The position numbers were made by a program, and so were the translations under genes. DNA of 64,000 nucleotides from positions 54,374 to 118,373 of the forward strand of contig JASAOO010003547.1 of the NCBI GenBank assembly GCA_030849075.1, read 5' to 3'. This stretch comes from Zelonia costaricensis (Eukaryota > Euglenozoa > Kinetoplastea > Trypanosomatida > Trypanosomatidae). The notes beneath the pieces were generated by a model that was not told where the DNA came from, ran no database searches, and was given only the letters and a program-made list of their open reading frames with translations. Numbering within the stretch: position 1 is the stretch's first letter; every line of letters starts with the position of its first letter. Positions 34,708-45,045 of the stretch are shown here, in pieces.

Positions 34708-35370
34708 TTACTGGAAGCAGGAGCGCGCTGAGGTGTGTCGTGCTAGTTGCCTTCGCGTGCGGCGGTGCTGTCGCGCGTACGGGACGGAAAGTCGGCGTAC
34801 GTTCTTGTTGTTTCCTTGGGAGGAGTGCGCAGCGAGAAAGCGCGATGGCACTGCGAAGACGCGGCAGAGCAGTGAGGGGGTCGGCCAGACGACTGACAGC
34901 ACGTTTCAGCAACTACTTTCATCATGAGAATGGCCAAAGGGAGGGGGGAGAAAAGAGGAGGCGTTGATGAAGGCTCCGATGGCGAAGATGCAGCATGCAG
35001 TGCTCACGTCGGCTTCTCTTGGGGTTGAGTGTTGCTCTCCGTGCATCTTCCGCTCTCTGCCACGCACAACAAAAAAGAAAGGGCCAAGCAGCCGGGAGGC
35101 ACAGGGGGAACCGCGCCAGCCGCGTCACGTGCCACGCCTGAAGTGACTGGCACCCCGCTCAAAGCCGAAGGCGCCGCCTCCCCTCCTCTCCTCTGTTTTT
35201 TTTTTTTCGCTTCACGCGGTGGGTCTTCATTGGAGTGCAAGCCTCCTGTGTGAAGCCCGTCCAGACACCGTTTCACCGGGCGGGAGATGGAGCCCGCAGG
35301 GTGCAGTGGAACGCACAGTCCTTGTCACCCGCCACCCGTGGACACTCACGCACGCACGCATAAAAGGTTG
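34708..35370. other. Spacer upstream of the OB-like gene
   Basis: 663 bases without a supported gene. A T-run (about 35195-35207 on the plus strand) and mixed sequence were seen. It contains the 3' UTR of the 915-residue gene and the leader of the next gene. Confidence 0.55.
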
Positions 35371-38118
35371 TCACGCGGCGTCAGCCCGTCGGCCGAATCG
35401 CCAAGCAGGCGCCATGGCATGGCCGGACTCGGTGGAAGACCGCCGCGCTAGTGGTCCGCTCGTGTCGCGTCCCTGCTGCAGCACCGCCGTGCCCTCCATG
35501 ATGAAGCTGTGCAGGAGCACGTTCTGGTCCTCGATCCAGCGCCGCTGCAGCTCGGCCCGGCACAGCATCTCCAGCGTCGAGAGGCGCGTAAGCCGGGCTG
35601 TGAAGAGCGCCGCATCGGCGAGCGCCGTGACAGGCGGTGCGGTCGACAAGCCGCGCGGCGTAGCCAGCGCTGGTCGTGCTGCCACGAGCTCATGTCGTCG
35701 CGAAGGGGCGGGGGCAGCACGAGAGCGCAGCTCAGGGCTAGGCGCTCGCCACGTTGCTGCTGTCGCAGCAGCAACACCAGTAGCGGGGGTGCGACTGCGT
35801 GGCAGGGCGGAAGAGGAAGAGGACGCCGTCGTCGTGCGTGCGGCGGGCGGCCCCCACGCAGCCGACTGCGGCGGATGCAGCGGCAGCGGAGTCGAGCCAC
35901 GTTGCTCGCTGCCCGCACCGTACACGGCGTCGAAGAAGCGCTTGTACTGCACGTAGCCGGTGAGCCGCTCGTGGCGGCGTGCTGCGTCGTCCTCGCGGGG
36001 GCTGCGTGGCAGGCTTGACGTGGAGGCCCCCTGCGCGACGGCGCGCTGGCGATGACGGAAGGCCTCGTTCGGGCTGTAGCCGAGCGCGCTGGCCTCCCGG
36101 TCCGGATCGGCGGCGGTGGCGACGGGGCAGAGGTGGCGACTAGCGGCGGAGGTGGACTCGAGGTTGCCGCTCGCGTTCCACGAGGGCGTGGCGCGGCTGA
36201 GCACGTCGTCGTGGCGGTGCTCATCGACGAGCACGGGGTCTGTCTGCAGCCTGAAGCTGTCCAGGTCGGAGTTCACAAGGACGCGCGGAGAGGGTGAGAA
36301 GCCCCGCGCAGACGGGGCACGTCCCAGGGCGACCACGGACTCCCGCTCACGCGGAGCGGCTGCTGGCCGAGTCTCCGGTGACCGCCACGGCTCGATCCGC
36401 TCGCGTCTCCACGCGCCTGCAGAGGCGGCCGAGCTCGCGGACGCACGGTGCACGGCCTCAGGTGACGTGCTCACGAGATGTGGCACGAGCGACACGCGCT
36501 GCGGTGCGGCCCAACTCGTGTGGCTGGGCCACGCCACCGGCTGGTCGCTGCGCCATGGAGAAAAGCGGCGCGAGGAGGGCGGTTGCTTGCGCGGCAGCGA
36601 GTGGGCGTCTGCTGCGCGTTGCTGCTGTTGCTGCTGCTGCTGGTGGTGGCACTGTTGGCCCTGCAGAGCGGAGTACTCGAGCATGCGCGAGGCGGCGGGG
36701 GAGGAGGTGCGCGAGGTGTGGCTGTTGTGAAGCGCCACGGAGGGCGGGCCGTCTGTCGTGGATGCGTGGGTGCTGGGGTAGCCGTAGGTGCGGCGCGTAG
36801 GGACAGCTGCGTGGTGGGCAGCAACGCCGATGGCGAGGACGGGCTCCGGCTCACTCTCCTCGCCCCGTCGACTCCGCGCGCCGTAGACGGAGTAGTTCAC
36901 GTAGGAGCGGACTCGATCGACAGAGGCGGCGCCGGACACGAAAGCCGCCGGCGGAGTGCTGTCGCGGTGCGACGAGGAGAGCGCCGAGAGTGGTGCGCTG
37001 GCGGTGTGCGTGCGGTCGTTCAGCAGCGCGGGCGAACGCGCGGGCAGGTCCAGCAGCGGCCACGTCACAGCCGGTGCGTCGCCGTAGTCGGCCACGGCGC
37101 CCTCCGCGGCCCACATGCGGTACACGGACTGGATCGCACGGTGCGCGGCAAAGAGACAGCGCCGCTCCTCCGTCTCGTGCGTCTCGAGCTGCACGCGGTG
37201 CTCCTCCTCCGTGTACAGCACGCGGAAGCGCAGCGGGCTGGTCGCGCCAGGCCGCGGCACAGCGTCGCGCTCTGCTACGACGACCACTGCCGTCACCGCA
37301 CCCGCCCCGCGCGGCGGCTTCATCGCAGACCCCGGCGGTGTGCCCAGCGGCGCCGCACACGGTGTGGAGGTTGCAGAGGAGGAGCAGGAGGCGGCGGCAG
37401 TGCCGGCCTCGACCACGGGGTCGTCAAGGACCTGCTGCTGCTCTCGCGTGCCGCTGCGTAGCACCACCTCAACGTCTTCGTCCTCCTCGCCGAGCTGCGG
37501 CGCGAGTGGCAGCCCGCGCAGCGACGCCTCGCCCTCATCCGCCTCCGCAGCAAACAGTGAAAACGTGCCCAGGGCATGGCGCGGCGATGCCCGCGGAGTC
37601 GAGGCACGCGAGGTCAGCGCGCTTGTATCGACCTGCGACGGCGCGTACGAGAAGACGGGGGAGGGCGGGCGGCGCAGTCGGTCCGGGTGGAGAGGGCCGC
37701 GCGCCGTGAAGCCCTGCTCTGGTGCTGCCGCGGCAGACGCAGAGACGGCTGGGGCGGGGGAGGAGCCGGCGGCAGCCTTGGGTGGGCCTGATGGGCTCGC
37801 CATCGCGGAGGTCATCGACGCGGTGCCGCCTGTGGCGCTGATGGGGCTGCGGAACTCTGACGACCCCGGTCGCTGCCCGCGCATGTCGGTGAGCGGCGAG
37901 GCGTACGCTGTCCCCACAAGCGGCGTGTTGCCGGTGGGCAGCGGGTAGTCCTCCTCCTCCTCTTCTGTCTCCGCCTCCTCTGCGCTGTCGTAGCCGGTAT
38001 GCTGCCACCGTCGCCTGCCGTTCTCGTCGCCGTTCGCGACGGGCCCGTCCTCACCCTCGGAGCTGTGGCCGCCGCCACCGGAGCGGCGCGCGGTCGTCGC
38101 AACGAGGTCTGCGAACAT
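35371..38118 (-). CDS. Large low-complexity protein of unknown function
   Basis: A 915-residue frame from an ATG at 38118 (MFADLV) to a TGA at 35371. No domain was recognised. Composition is Ala/Ser/Arg/Pro-rich with an acidic block near residues 45-60 (EEEEED), a Gln run near residues 489-502, and many SP/TP and RS dipeptides that could be phosphorylation sites. Shorter segments look more ordered and could be conserved: one around 330-365 (AHRAIQSVYRMW), one around 735-755 (GYVQYKRFFDAVYG), and the C-terminal 90 residues with a likely helix (LEMLCRAELQRRWIEDQN). No membrane segment or signal peptide is seen. Such proteins are often cytoskeletal or RNA-granule components in trypanosomatids, but nothing here decides that. 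Third-position G/C bias supports coding through the whole length. A longer frame to 38463 is rejected because the extra part has UTR composition. Confidence 0.82.
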   Translation of the reverse strand: MFADLVATTARRSGGGGHSSEGEDGPVANGDENGRRRWQHTGYDSAEEAETEEEEEDYPLPTGNTPLVGTAYASPLTDMRGQRPGSSEFRSPISATGGTASMTSAMASPSGPPKAAAGSSPAPAVSASAAAAPEQGFTARGPLHPDRLRRPPSPVFSYAPSQVDTSALTSRASTPRASPRHALGTFSLFAAEADEGEASLRGLPLAPQLGEEDEDVEVVLRSGTREQQQVLDDPVVEAGTAAASCSSSATSTPCAAPLGTPPGSAMKPPRGAGAVTAVVVVAERDAVPRPGATSPLRFRVLYTEEEHRVQLETHETEERRCLFAAHRAIQSVYRMWAAEGAVADYGDAPAVTWPLLDLPARSPALLNDRTHTASAPLSALSSSHRDSTPPAAFVSGAASVDRVRSYVNYSVYGARSRRGEESEPEPVLAIGVAAHHAAVPTRRTYGYPSTHASTTDGPPSVALHNSHTSRTSSPAASRMLEYSALQGQQCHHQQQQQQQQRAADAHSLPRKQPPSSRRFSPWRSDQPVAWPSHTSWAAPQRVSLVPHLVSTSPEAVHRASASSAASAGAWRRERIEPWRSPETRPAAAPRERESVVALGRAPSARGFSPSPRVLVNSDLDSFRLQTDPVLVDEHRHDDVLSRATPSWNASGNLESTSAASRHLCPVATAADPDREASALGYSPNEAFRHRQRAVAQGASTSSLPRSPREDDAARRHERLTGYVQYKRFFDAVYGAGSEQRGSTPLPLHPPQSAAWGPPAARTTTASSSSSALPRSRTPATGVAAATAATWRAPSPELRSRAAPAPSRRHELVAARPALATPRGLSTAPPVTALADAALFTARLTRLSTLEMLCRAELQRRWIEDQNVLLHSFIMEGTAVLQQGRDTSGPLARRSSTESGHAMAPAWRFGRRADAA

Positions 38119-39775
38119 GACGGCACCGGGGTGTGGGCCAGTGCTGACGCAGAAAGGAAAAGAAAGACACCGAGAAGGTAAGAGAAAGCAACGGGATACA
38201 GGGGAGGAAGGGAGGCAGTGGGTATCAAGGAACTGTACAGCGGGGGGTGGGGTATGGTTGTGGTTGTGGTTGTGATTGTGGGTTTTCTTGTCTTTGTTCG
38301 ACTGTTTGCCATGTGTGTGTGTGTATGTGTGTGTGTGTCGGCTGTGTGATCTAGAATCTAGCAGTGCGCTCCCCGCCTCAACTCTGGGCGGCGACGACAG
38401 ACGTACACGAGAAGTGACGTCGCAAGCGCGAATGAGCAAACCAGATGTGCGTGGGGCGAGCACTTGGTTGGGGGAAGGGAGAGAGGGAGGGAGAACTCGG
38501 TGCGTGCCGGAGTGCAGGCACAGGAGTAGACGACAGCGAGTTCGCGTTGTGTGCGCGCGTCCGTCTGTACTCGCGTGTGTGTGTCTGTGTGTGTGTGTGT
38601 GTGTGTGTTTTTGTGTGCCGCTACTCGGGCTCTTTTAGAGAAAAAAAATGCAGTGTAGGTGCGGCGGCGAAGGGGGGGTGGGTAGTCACGTGCAAAGAGC
38701 GCCGCGGGCACTTACACGTTGGATGCGAAGGTGAAAGGTTGGGTGGGGGGAAGTCGACGATGGCAAGTATCACCGCGCGAGGACAGAGAGCGGCGGCACG
38801 CGGTGCTCTGCCACCGCAACGGGCGAGATGAAGTGGGGCTAGTCCGCCGCGGTGAGGATGCGTAAAGTCGCAGAGCCACACACATCGGCCTCTCTCCCTT
38901 CCGAGAGCACCGCTTGCGATGCGGCGCCATGAACAGCTGGCAACAGGCACGCGCACAGCAACGGTGGCGCGGTGGACCGCGGCATCAAGCTTTCTCGTTG
39001 TCTTTGCCATTCACGCTACAACACTGACCAGCGGAGTCGAAGAAGAAAAGTCAAGGGGGAGTGCGGCGGGAGGGAAAGGAAAGCAGGCTGAAGCCGTCAC
39101 GCTTCACAACACGCAGTGCGTGGTGTGGGGCCCCTCTTCTCGTTGCCTCCCTTTCCCGCCTCCTCGACGGTTTGCTTCGAGCATGCGGCCTTTCGAAGCG
39201 CGCAAGAACACCATGCGTGCAAAAGCTGATGAGACGCTACCCACAGGGGTTGGAGAAGGAGAAAGGCATGAGGGCTTCAAGCACCGTCCGCCCGTTGTCA
39301 TACCCCGGCGGGGGTGGGGGCACGACATGGCGGATGCCCATCAGCAGCCGGAAGCCCTACCGCCGGAGAGAGAGAGAGGCGGCGCTGAACCACAAGCCAC
39401 GGAACCCCATGTACACACATGGAGTTACGTCGGCGAGGTGGAGGAACACGTCACAGAAACACAGAAGAAAAAAGAGCACCGCACACGCACAAACCACGGC
39501 AGCAGCAGAGGAAGACACGCTATCGTTGACAGGCACGGGGAGTAAAACGAGAAAAAAAAAGGGAGACGACATAATCGGGAAACACACCTGGCGCCGCGGC
39601 CGGCACGTACGCGCGCGACAGTATTGCTGAGGGAGAGAGCGGGGAGGAGGGGCGTCGGAGGAGACAGTAAGAGAGCTGAGGAAGGAGCGCTGGAGGTCGC
39701 ATCGCTCGAGCAGTGCAGCAGCGCCCATCAACGACGCCCTCTCACCAGGGCCACCCCACCGCTCGCCCCCGCCCG
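38119..39775. other. 1.7 kb spacer downstream of the transporter
   Basis: No minus-strand gene was recognised. It holds TGGTTG-type copies (38253-38280) and a TG microsatellite (38586-38608). A 208-codon plus-strand frame (38919-39545) is judged spurious. Confidence 0.55.
38586..38608. repeat. (TG)n microsatellite
   Basis: TG dinucleotides on the plus strand, CA in the transcript, in the leader region of the 915-residue gene. Confidence 0.85.
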
Positions 39776-41170
39776 CTACGCACGCTTCGGCTGCATTTCA
39801 GAGGAGCTGCTCTCGACCGCTGGCACGTCGCCCGCGCCGCTCCCCTTGACCGCCGCGCCCTCTGCCGCCTTCGTCGGTGCGTCGCGAAACAGCGCTGGGC
39901 ACGCGTCGATGATGCGAGGGGGGAGGATGGCGTCGAACTGGGTGATCCACACGCGCTGGAAGAGCACGTTACCGAGGACAAGGAAGAGGAAGCCGATGAA
40001 CTGCACATTGTTGAAGTGCTCATCGAAGATGGACGGAATGAGCAGGCAGACGAGCCACACCGTCACGTTGCGAAGCGAGCCGAGCATGACGGTCGCCGCG
40101 GCGGAGACGTACTTGATGATGCTCATCTGGCACGCGTTGTAGAAGAACCCGGCGGGGACGTAGATGAGGATGAACAGCTTGCACATCCACGACTCACGCA
40201 CCTGCGCAAAGGCGAGCACGACGTCGTCGTAGGGCACCTTGAGCGCCGGCTGCAGCTGCTGCACCCACGTCACATTCGTGTGCAATGCGCTGCCCCCGCC
40301 GCCCCCTGCAAACTCCTCGACCGCCGCGAGGTTGTGCCCCCACGCGGCCATCGGCACGAGCTGCAGAAACGCGAGCAGGCTGAGCGTCATGCCGATGCCG
40401 TAGAGACCCTCCGTCCCCACCATCTGCAGCGGCGGGATCTTGTACAGCCGCACGAGCCGCTCCTCGCACACACCCTGGTAGGCGTGCAGCACCTGCGCTG
40501 ATATAACGAGCAAGTTGCCCAGCGCCTGGTTCTTGTGCCGGTCCGCCTCACCGCCGGCTCCAAAGCCGGTCCCCCTGGTGAGCAGGTTGCTTAACCCGAC
40601 GAGTGAGAGCCCGAGCACGACGCAGCCCATCCCCCACAGCTCCACCTTGTTGAAGCGGCGGCCAAGCCAGAAGTACGAAATGATGGCGATCCACACAACC
40701 GTGGCGCCCCGCAGCATCTGGTACACCGAGGCGTACGTGAGCGTCATGCCGACGTTCTGGATAATGCTGGCGAGGAAGTCCGCGCCGGACGGCAGCAGCC
40801 ACACGCACGGGTTGCACGGCAGCGCGTAGTCCTCGCCGGCGATAAGCTGGCCCGTCGGTGCCTCGCCCGAGTCGCCGCCGCGGTGAACGCGGGGCGCCCC
40901 GTACTTTTTCCACGCCAACATGGCGACGAAGACAACGAGGCAGCTCGTCTCGGCACAGAACATAAAGAAGGCCTGTGTGAAGGGGTGGGCGAAGGAGTAG
41001 AGGAGGCGGAACTGAACGGCCCCTGCGGTGGCGCCGACGGGGCCGGTGAAGCCGTCAGACGCGTCAATCGTGTCGGCCCACTTGAGGCTAAGCGTCTGCG
41101 CCGTGCCCCACGAGAGGTACAGCACGGCGAGCACAGCCAAAAACATCGCAGGCACGCCGGCCTCGGCCAT
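39776..41170 (-). CDS. SLC35F6-like multi-pass transporter (drug/metabolite transporter superfamily)
   Basis: A 464-residue integral membrane protein with about ten hydrophobic segments. It matches the SLC35F6 (C2orf18) pattern as I know it: an early TLSLKWAD after helix 1, CPF-like CNPCVWLLPSG before helix 4, YQMLRGATVVW, FWLGRRF, VLGLSLVGLSNL, an EERLV loop followed by VGTEGLYG, a later stretch with SAAATVMLGSLRNVTVW, and a final GFLFLVLGNVLFQRVW. SLC35 members move nucleotide sugars or related metabolites across endomembranes; the F6 substrate is not known, and in animals the protein is reported in lysosomes and mitochondria. The cytosolic tail is Ala/Ser-rich. The start is the first ATG (41170); an extension of 14 residues begins with TTG. 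A pyrimidine tract (41190-41210) lies directly before the ATG. Confidence 0.88.
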   Translation of the reverse strand: MAEAGVPAMFLAVLAVLYLSWGTAQTLSLKWADTIDASDGFTGPVGATAGAVQFRLLYSFAHPFTQAFFMFCAETSCLVVFVAMLAWKKYGAPRVHRGGDSGEAPTGQLIAGEDYALPCNPCVWLLPSGADFLASIIQNVGMTLTYASVYQMLRGATVVWIAIISYFWLGRRFNKVELWGMGCVVLGLSLVGLSNLLTRGTGFGAGGEADRHKNQALGNLLVISAQVLHAYQGVCEERLVRLYKIPPLQMVGTEGLYGIGMTLSLLAFLQLVPMAAWGHNLAAVEEFAGGGGGSALHTNVTWVQQLQPALKVPYDDVVLAFAQVRESWMCKLFILIYVPAGFFYNACQMSIIKYVSAAATVMLGSLRNVTVWLVCLLIPSIFDEHFNNVQFIGFLFLVLGNVLFQRVWITQFDAILPPRIIDACPALFRDAPTKAAEGAAVKGSGAGDVPAVESSSSEMQPKRA

Positions 41171-41823
41171 TGCGGCGGCGAGCAGGCGGGAGAAGAGAGG
41201 GGGGAAGGTCAACCCTGTGCTCGTCAGGGAGCAGCCCCAGTTGTGGGGTCCGAGGGGGTGGACTAGCGGGCCTCTGTGTCTGTGTGTATTTGTGTGCGTT
41301 TGTGTGTGTGTGTGTGCCTGTGTGTATACTGCTGAGCAGACGCGTTGACGCGAAACCGCTGAAGAGCTATAATAGCGAGCTAAGAGCCTAACGATTGAGG
41401 CCCGAGGTCTCCTGAATCTCCGCGTCAGCTAGGAAGCGCTTGCGATATGCCCGGCGGTGCCACGTCACGTAGAGAGCGGGAGCGCACTGGAAGGAGTATG
41501 CGAGTGGGCCGTGGCGCTGCTAAGCGTTCTTTTTTTTTCTTCTTTTTCTGCCTCTCTGGGGGGAGTGAGGATGCGGCGAGGAGGAGGAAGAGGAGCGGAT
41601 GGAGAAACGAGTTGAAGCACACACGCCGGGCCGCATCACGCGGCATCGCGCAGGAAACATGAGGATGGGCAAATGCGAACCGATTCGCACACCTGCTGTG
41701 GAGATTTGTGGGGCGGCGCATCCCCCCCCCCCCCCCACCGACCCCCCGCCGCGGCGGCTTGGCTGACGTAAAAGTCAAGCACACGCGACATCACACACCC
41801 ATACACACGCGCACGCTCAGCCT

Positions 41824-42333
41824 TCAGTCCACGTCGCCCACACGCCCCAGCGTCCCGCCCTCAGTGGGCGTGTGAGGAGGTGAACTTGTCTGCTGTTCTC
41901 TGTTGAGTCGCTTCGTGCGCTTTGCCGAATAAAAAACAGGGGGACACAAAGGCCGCTGCCTCCTCCTCCCCATCCTCCCCGCCGCGACGTGCTCCCGCGC
42001 CGTTGCCTCTCCGCAGTCCCTGGCAGCGGGCAGTGCGCGCTGTAAGGACCGCAGGAGCTGCAGCTCGCGGCACGAGTGGCGTACGCACGGCGACGAGAGC
42101 GGGGCAGCGTCGGTGGTGTCTCTCCAGCGCGCAGTGACAGCGTAGTCGATGCGCACCACCCGATCGAGGAGAGAGGGCGAGAGATAGGCGGCAGACTGCC
42201 GCATCCCAGGTGAGCGGCGGGAGGCGGCGATGAACGCCCACGAGGAGCGCGCAGGAGGAACAAGCACGCAACTCACAAGAAGGAAAGCACTAGCGTCAGA
42301 AGCGCGCGCACAGACATAGAGGGAGGGACTCAT
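41824..42333 (-). CDS. Candidate short protein of unknown function (uncertain)
   Basis: A 169-codon ATG-started frame on the coding strand. The part from about residue 28 to 110 has mostly G/C third positions and a normal amino-acid mix (for example LLDRVVRIDYAVTARWRD), unlike the surrounding Ser/Pro/Leu frames. The first 27 residues have many T-ending codons and could be leader instead; an ATG at 42204 would give a 126-residue protein and is preceded by a short pyrimidine stretch with AG. Three Cys (C-x4-C-x18-C) and a helix-like HSCRELQLLRSLQRAL are visible. The C-terminus is basic, then Ser/Pro-rich. No family was recognised. No strong pyrimidine tract precedes the longer start, which argues against it. 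Confidence 0.33.
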   Translation of the reverse strand: MSPSLYVCARASDASAFLLVSCVLVPPARSSWAFIAASRRSPGMRQSAAYLSPSLLDRVVRIDYAVTARWRDTTDAAPLSSPCVRHSCRELQLLRSLQRALPAARDCGEATAREHVAAGRMGRRRQRPLCPPVFYSAKRTKRLNREQQTSSPPHTPTEGGTLGRVGDVD

Positions 42334-43360
42334 CGTGCAGCCCAGCCGCGCCGTCTTTCCTCTCACGCCCCACGCGGCCGAGCTGTGACTTGGGACGGCA
42401 GCAGCGAGACCCACACGCGTGTGCTGCGGTCGAGAAGGGAGCCTGGGGGGCGCATGGAGAAGGACGCAGCTGCGAGGCTGATGGTCAAAAGACGCAGAAG
42501 GACACAGAGGCACAAACAGACACACACACACGTTCATCTCAAGACGTGCAACGCGAGCATAGAGTTGAAAGAGACGGAGATGCCACACACCCACACACAC
42601 ACACACGCGGTATATACGCGGCGGAAAGCCGGAAAGAAGACAAAGGCAATGTCGACCATCGAAAAGAAGAAAAGGGTCTACGAGCCAGATGGAGCTTGTA
42701 GGAGGGGACAGACGAACTCGATGCTCCCCGCCTCGTCTCTATTCGCAGTCGGGGAGCAAGGTATTTTGAAAGTAACGCCAAAGCACAGGCGAGCCACAAG
42801 CGTGCAAACGAGGGCACACTTCGATACTGCGTCGTACATGGGGAGGAGGACAACCCATGGAATGAGGGGGAGAGGGGGAGAAGGAGAAGCAGCGTCGCGT
42901 GCAGGAGACTAGCAGGGGCATTGTGGGGGGGGGGGGAAGGAGGCGAACTTGCTACCCCAGTGATACGTGCACCAAGCCTTCCACCACGCTTCCCACTGTG
43001 TCGTTGAGGAGAGCGGGGTGCGTCTTGCAAGTGAAGGCGGGGAGGCAGAGGAGGAGGAGGAGTGCAGAGCACAGGGGAGGGGCAGAAGAGGCGGAAACGC
43101 TGACGACAGCGAAAAAAAAAAAAACGAAGGCGAAGGCGCAGCGGCCCGTCGCGGCAACGCGCAGCTTTGCCGGTGCCGATGGAGAGGAGGAGGCACGGGA
43201 GCACGGCAAGAGATGACATCCGGCCAAAGCGCGCGCACACCGCGACACGCATCACAAGCAGACAAGGGACGCCGCACAGACCGCATGAGCAGGCGCACCG
43301 TGCAGGCACGCAAGCCGCTAAAGCACATCACACACACGCACACTCGACGATGGTGCACGC

Positions 43361-43406
43361 ACACACGCATATAGAGCTACACACACGCATATAGAGCTAC
43401 ACACAC
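43361..43406. repeat. Perfect 20-base tandem duplication
   Basis: The unit ACACACGCATATAGAGCTAC occurs twice in a row (43361-43380, 43381-43400), followed by the first six bases of a third copy. It stands inside a CA-rich stretch of spacer. Confidence 0.9.
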
Positions 43407-45045
43407 AGCCCGCATTGAAATGGGGAAAGGGCGAAACGAGGGGGGAGAAAAGAAAACGGAAGCCGCTCAGCTCCTCTCATGTTTCCGCTTGCCCTGCCGG
43501 TTTCGGCCGCTGTTGAGCAGACGCACACACCACTGCCGTGATCCACGTGGGCTGTGAATGCGAACCACTGTGTGTGTGTGTACTGTGCCGAAGATGAAGT
43601 GGATAATGGGGGCGTGTGCTCGGAGGCAAAGAGGAAACAACGAGGGAGGAGACGGAGAGACCGTCAGCAAACCAAAACGAAAGCAGAAAGCCTGCACCAC
43701 AGGCACGGCAGACCACAGCAGCACAGAAAGAAACAAGGAGCACAAGAATACCAGGCGTGTGTAGGCAGGAGGAGGGGGAGGTGGAGACGAAGCTCATCAA
43801 GGCAGAGATAGTAGAGGCAGAGATGCACACGCGTACGCAGCCGTCTGGAAGAGAGTAAAGAAAACAAAAAAAGAAGAAGAGCACAGCGAGGGAGAGAGCG
43901 AGTTGCAAGAACAGACTGCAGCACGCAAAGATGGAGACACACGACGAGCGGCACTGCGACACACGCACACACACGTTCTTGAAAGTCACGGTGGTGCATG
44001 CGATTCCCAGTGGCGCTAAAATGATCTGGTGCCTTCTCTTTTTCCCTTTTTGTTGATACTGGGAGTGCTTGTCAGTCCACAAACGCCACAGCACGGTCAC
44101 CACATTCCGCCGTGCCCCGCTAGCAACTGAACTCGCTCGTTCTTTTTTTCTTTCTTTTCCGCTCGCTCGCACATGTTCTCTTCCACTCTCTCCTTTTCCA
44201 TTGCGCAGCCGCGGCATGCGTGCTCCCACCGGCTCTGCCCTCCCTCGAGCGATGAAAAAGAAAACAAAAACAGACGCGGTGGCTGCGGTCAACCAAGGCA
44301 GCCTGCGCCCAGGCAACGTCGTGTCGAGCGGTGCACTTTGTTACCGTGGTGCATCATCTCCTTCAGTTGGGTTGTCAGCTTTCCTTGCTCCCATTGATTC
44401 CCATCCCTGGCCGTATCTATGCCTCATTTGTCGGAAGGAAGAGGGCGGTTTCGCGTGGAGTGCCTCATGTCGACGTGAAGAAGAGACGAGTTTGACGGCG
44501 AGCGTGCGTGCATGCATGCGTGCATGCTTTGGCCTCGGCGGCGTCCGTGGCGCATTGGGTTGAGGGGAGGAGAACGCGCCACTCAGTTACCAACGCCCTC
44601 ATCAGCACACACGCATACACACACACACACACACACGCAAATGCGCCTTGGACATGAGCACGTCCACGTGGTGGCCGAGGCGTTCCCCCACTCTCACGCG
44701 ACACGGACAACGGACGCGTAAAAGAGGAGCAAGGAGCGGAAAAACAGCGCCCATTCAAAAAAGAACTGCGGTGAGACGCTTCCGCACGCTGCGGCACGCA
44801 CGCGCAGTGCCAGCCGCGTGGGGGGGAGGGCACCCGCGAGACTCCCCGACACACAGTGGGTCGTGCGTAGACACGACAACGTCTGAACACGTTCAATAGC
44901 GGGAGATGTTGGGAGATGTCGGGAGTTAGCCAGTTCCTCGCAACGGGTCAGCTACACGCGTGGGCACGACCTTCATCTCACTCCACCTCTCCCTATGGAT
45001 AGAGCAAGGGGGAGGAGGAGGAAGGATCGCACACACACAGATGGT

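Larger units (their letters stand above)
41171..45045. other. 3.9 kb spacer with one weak candidate ORF
   Basis: It lies between the Cys-rich protein gene and the transporter. A candidate ORF at 41824-42333 is listed separately. Other content: a TG tract (41295-41330), a C-run (41721-41734), a 20-base tandem duplication (43361-43406), and a plus-strand pyrimidine island with an ORF at 44030-44563. Confidence 0.55.

Noticed and set aside
33709..34731. 340-codon plus-strand frame
   Set aside because: Antisense of the OB-like gene; Arg/His-rich shadow.
38919..39545. 208-codon ATG-started plus-strand frame with a hydrophobic start
   Set aside because: It runs against the transcription unit, becomes Glu/Lys/His repeat-like, and has no pyrimidine tract before the ATG.
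43477..44316. 279-codon minus frame with hydrophobic stretches
   Set aside because: Cys/Val/Phe runs come from TG and T-rich tracts; no ATG context or motif.
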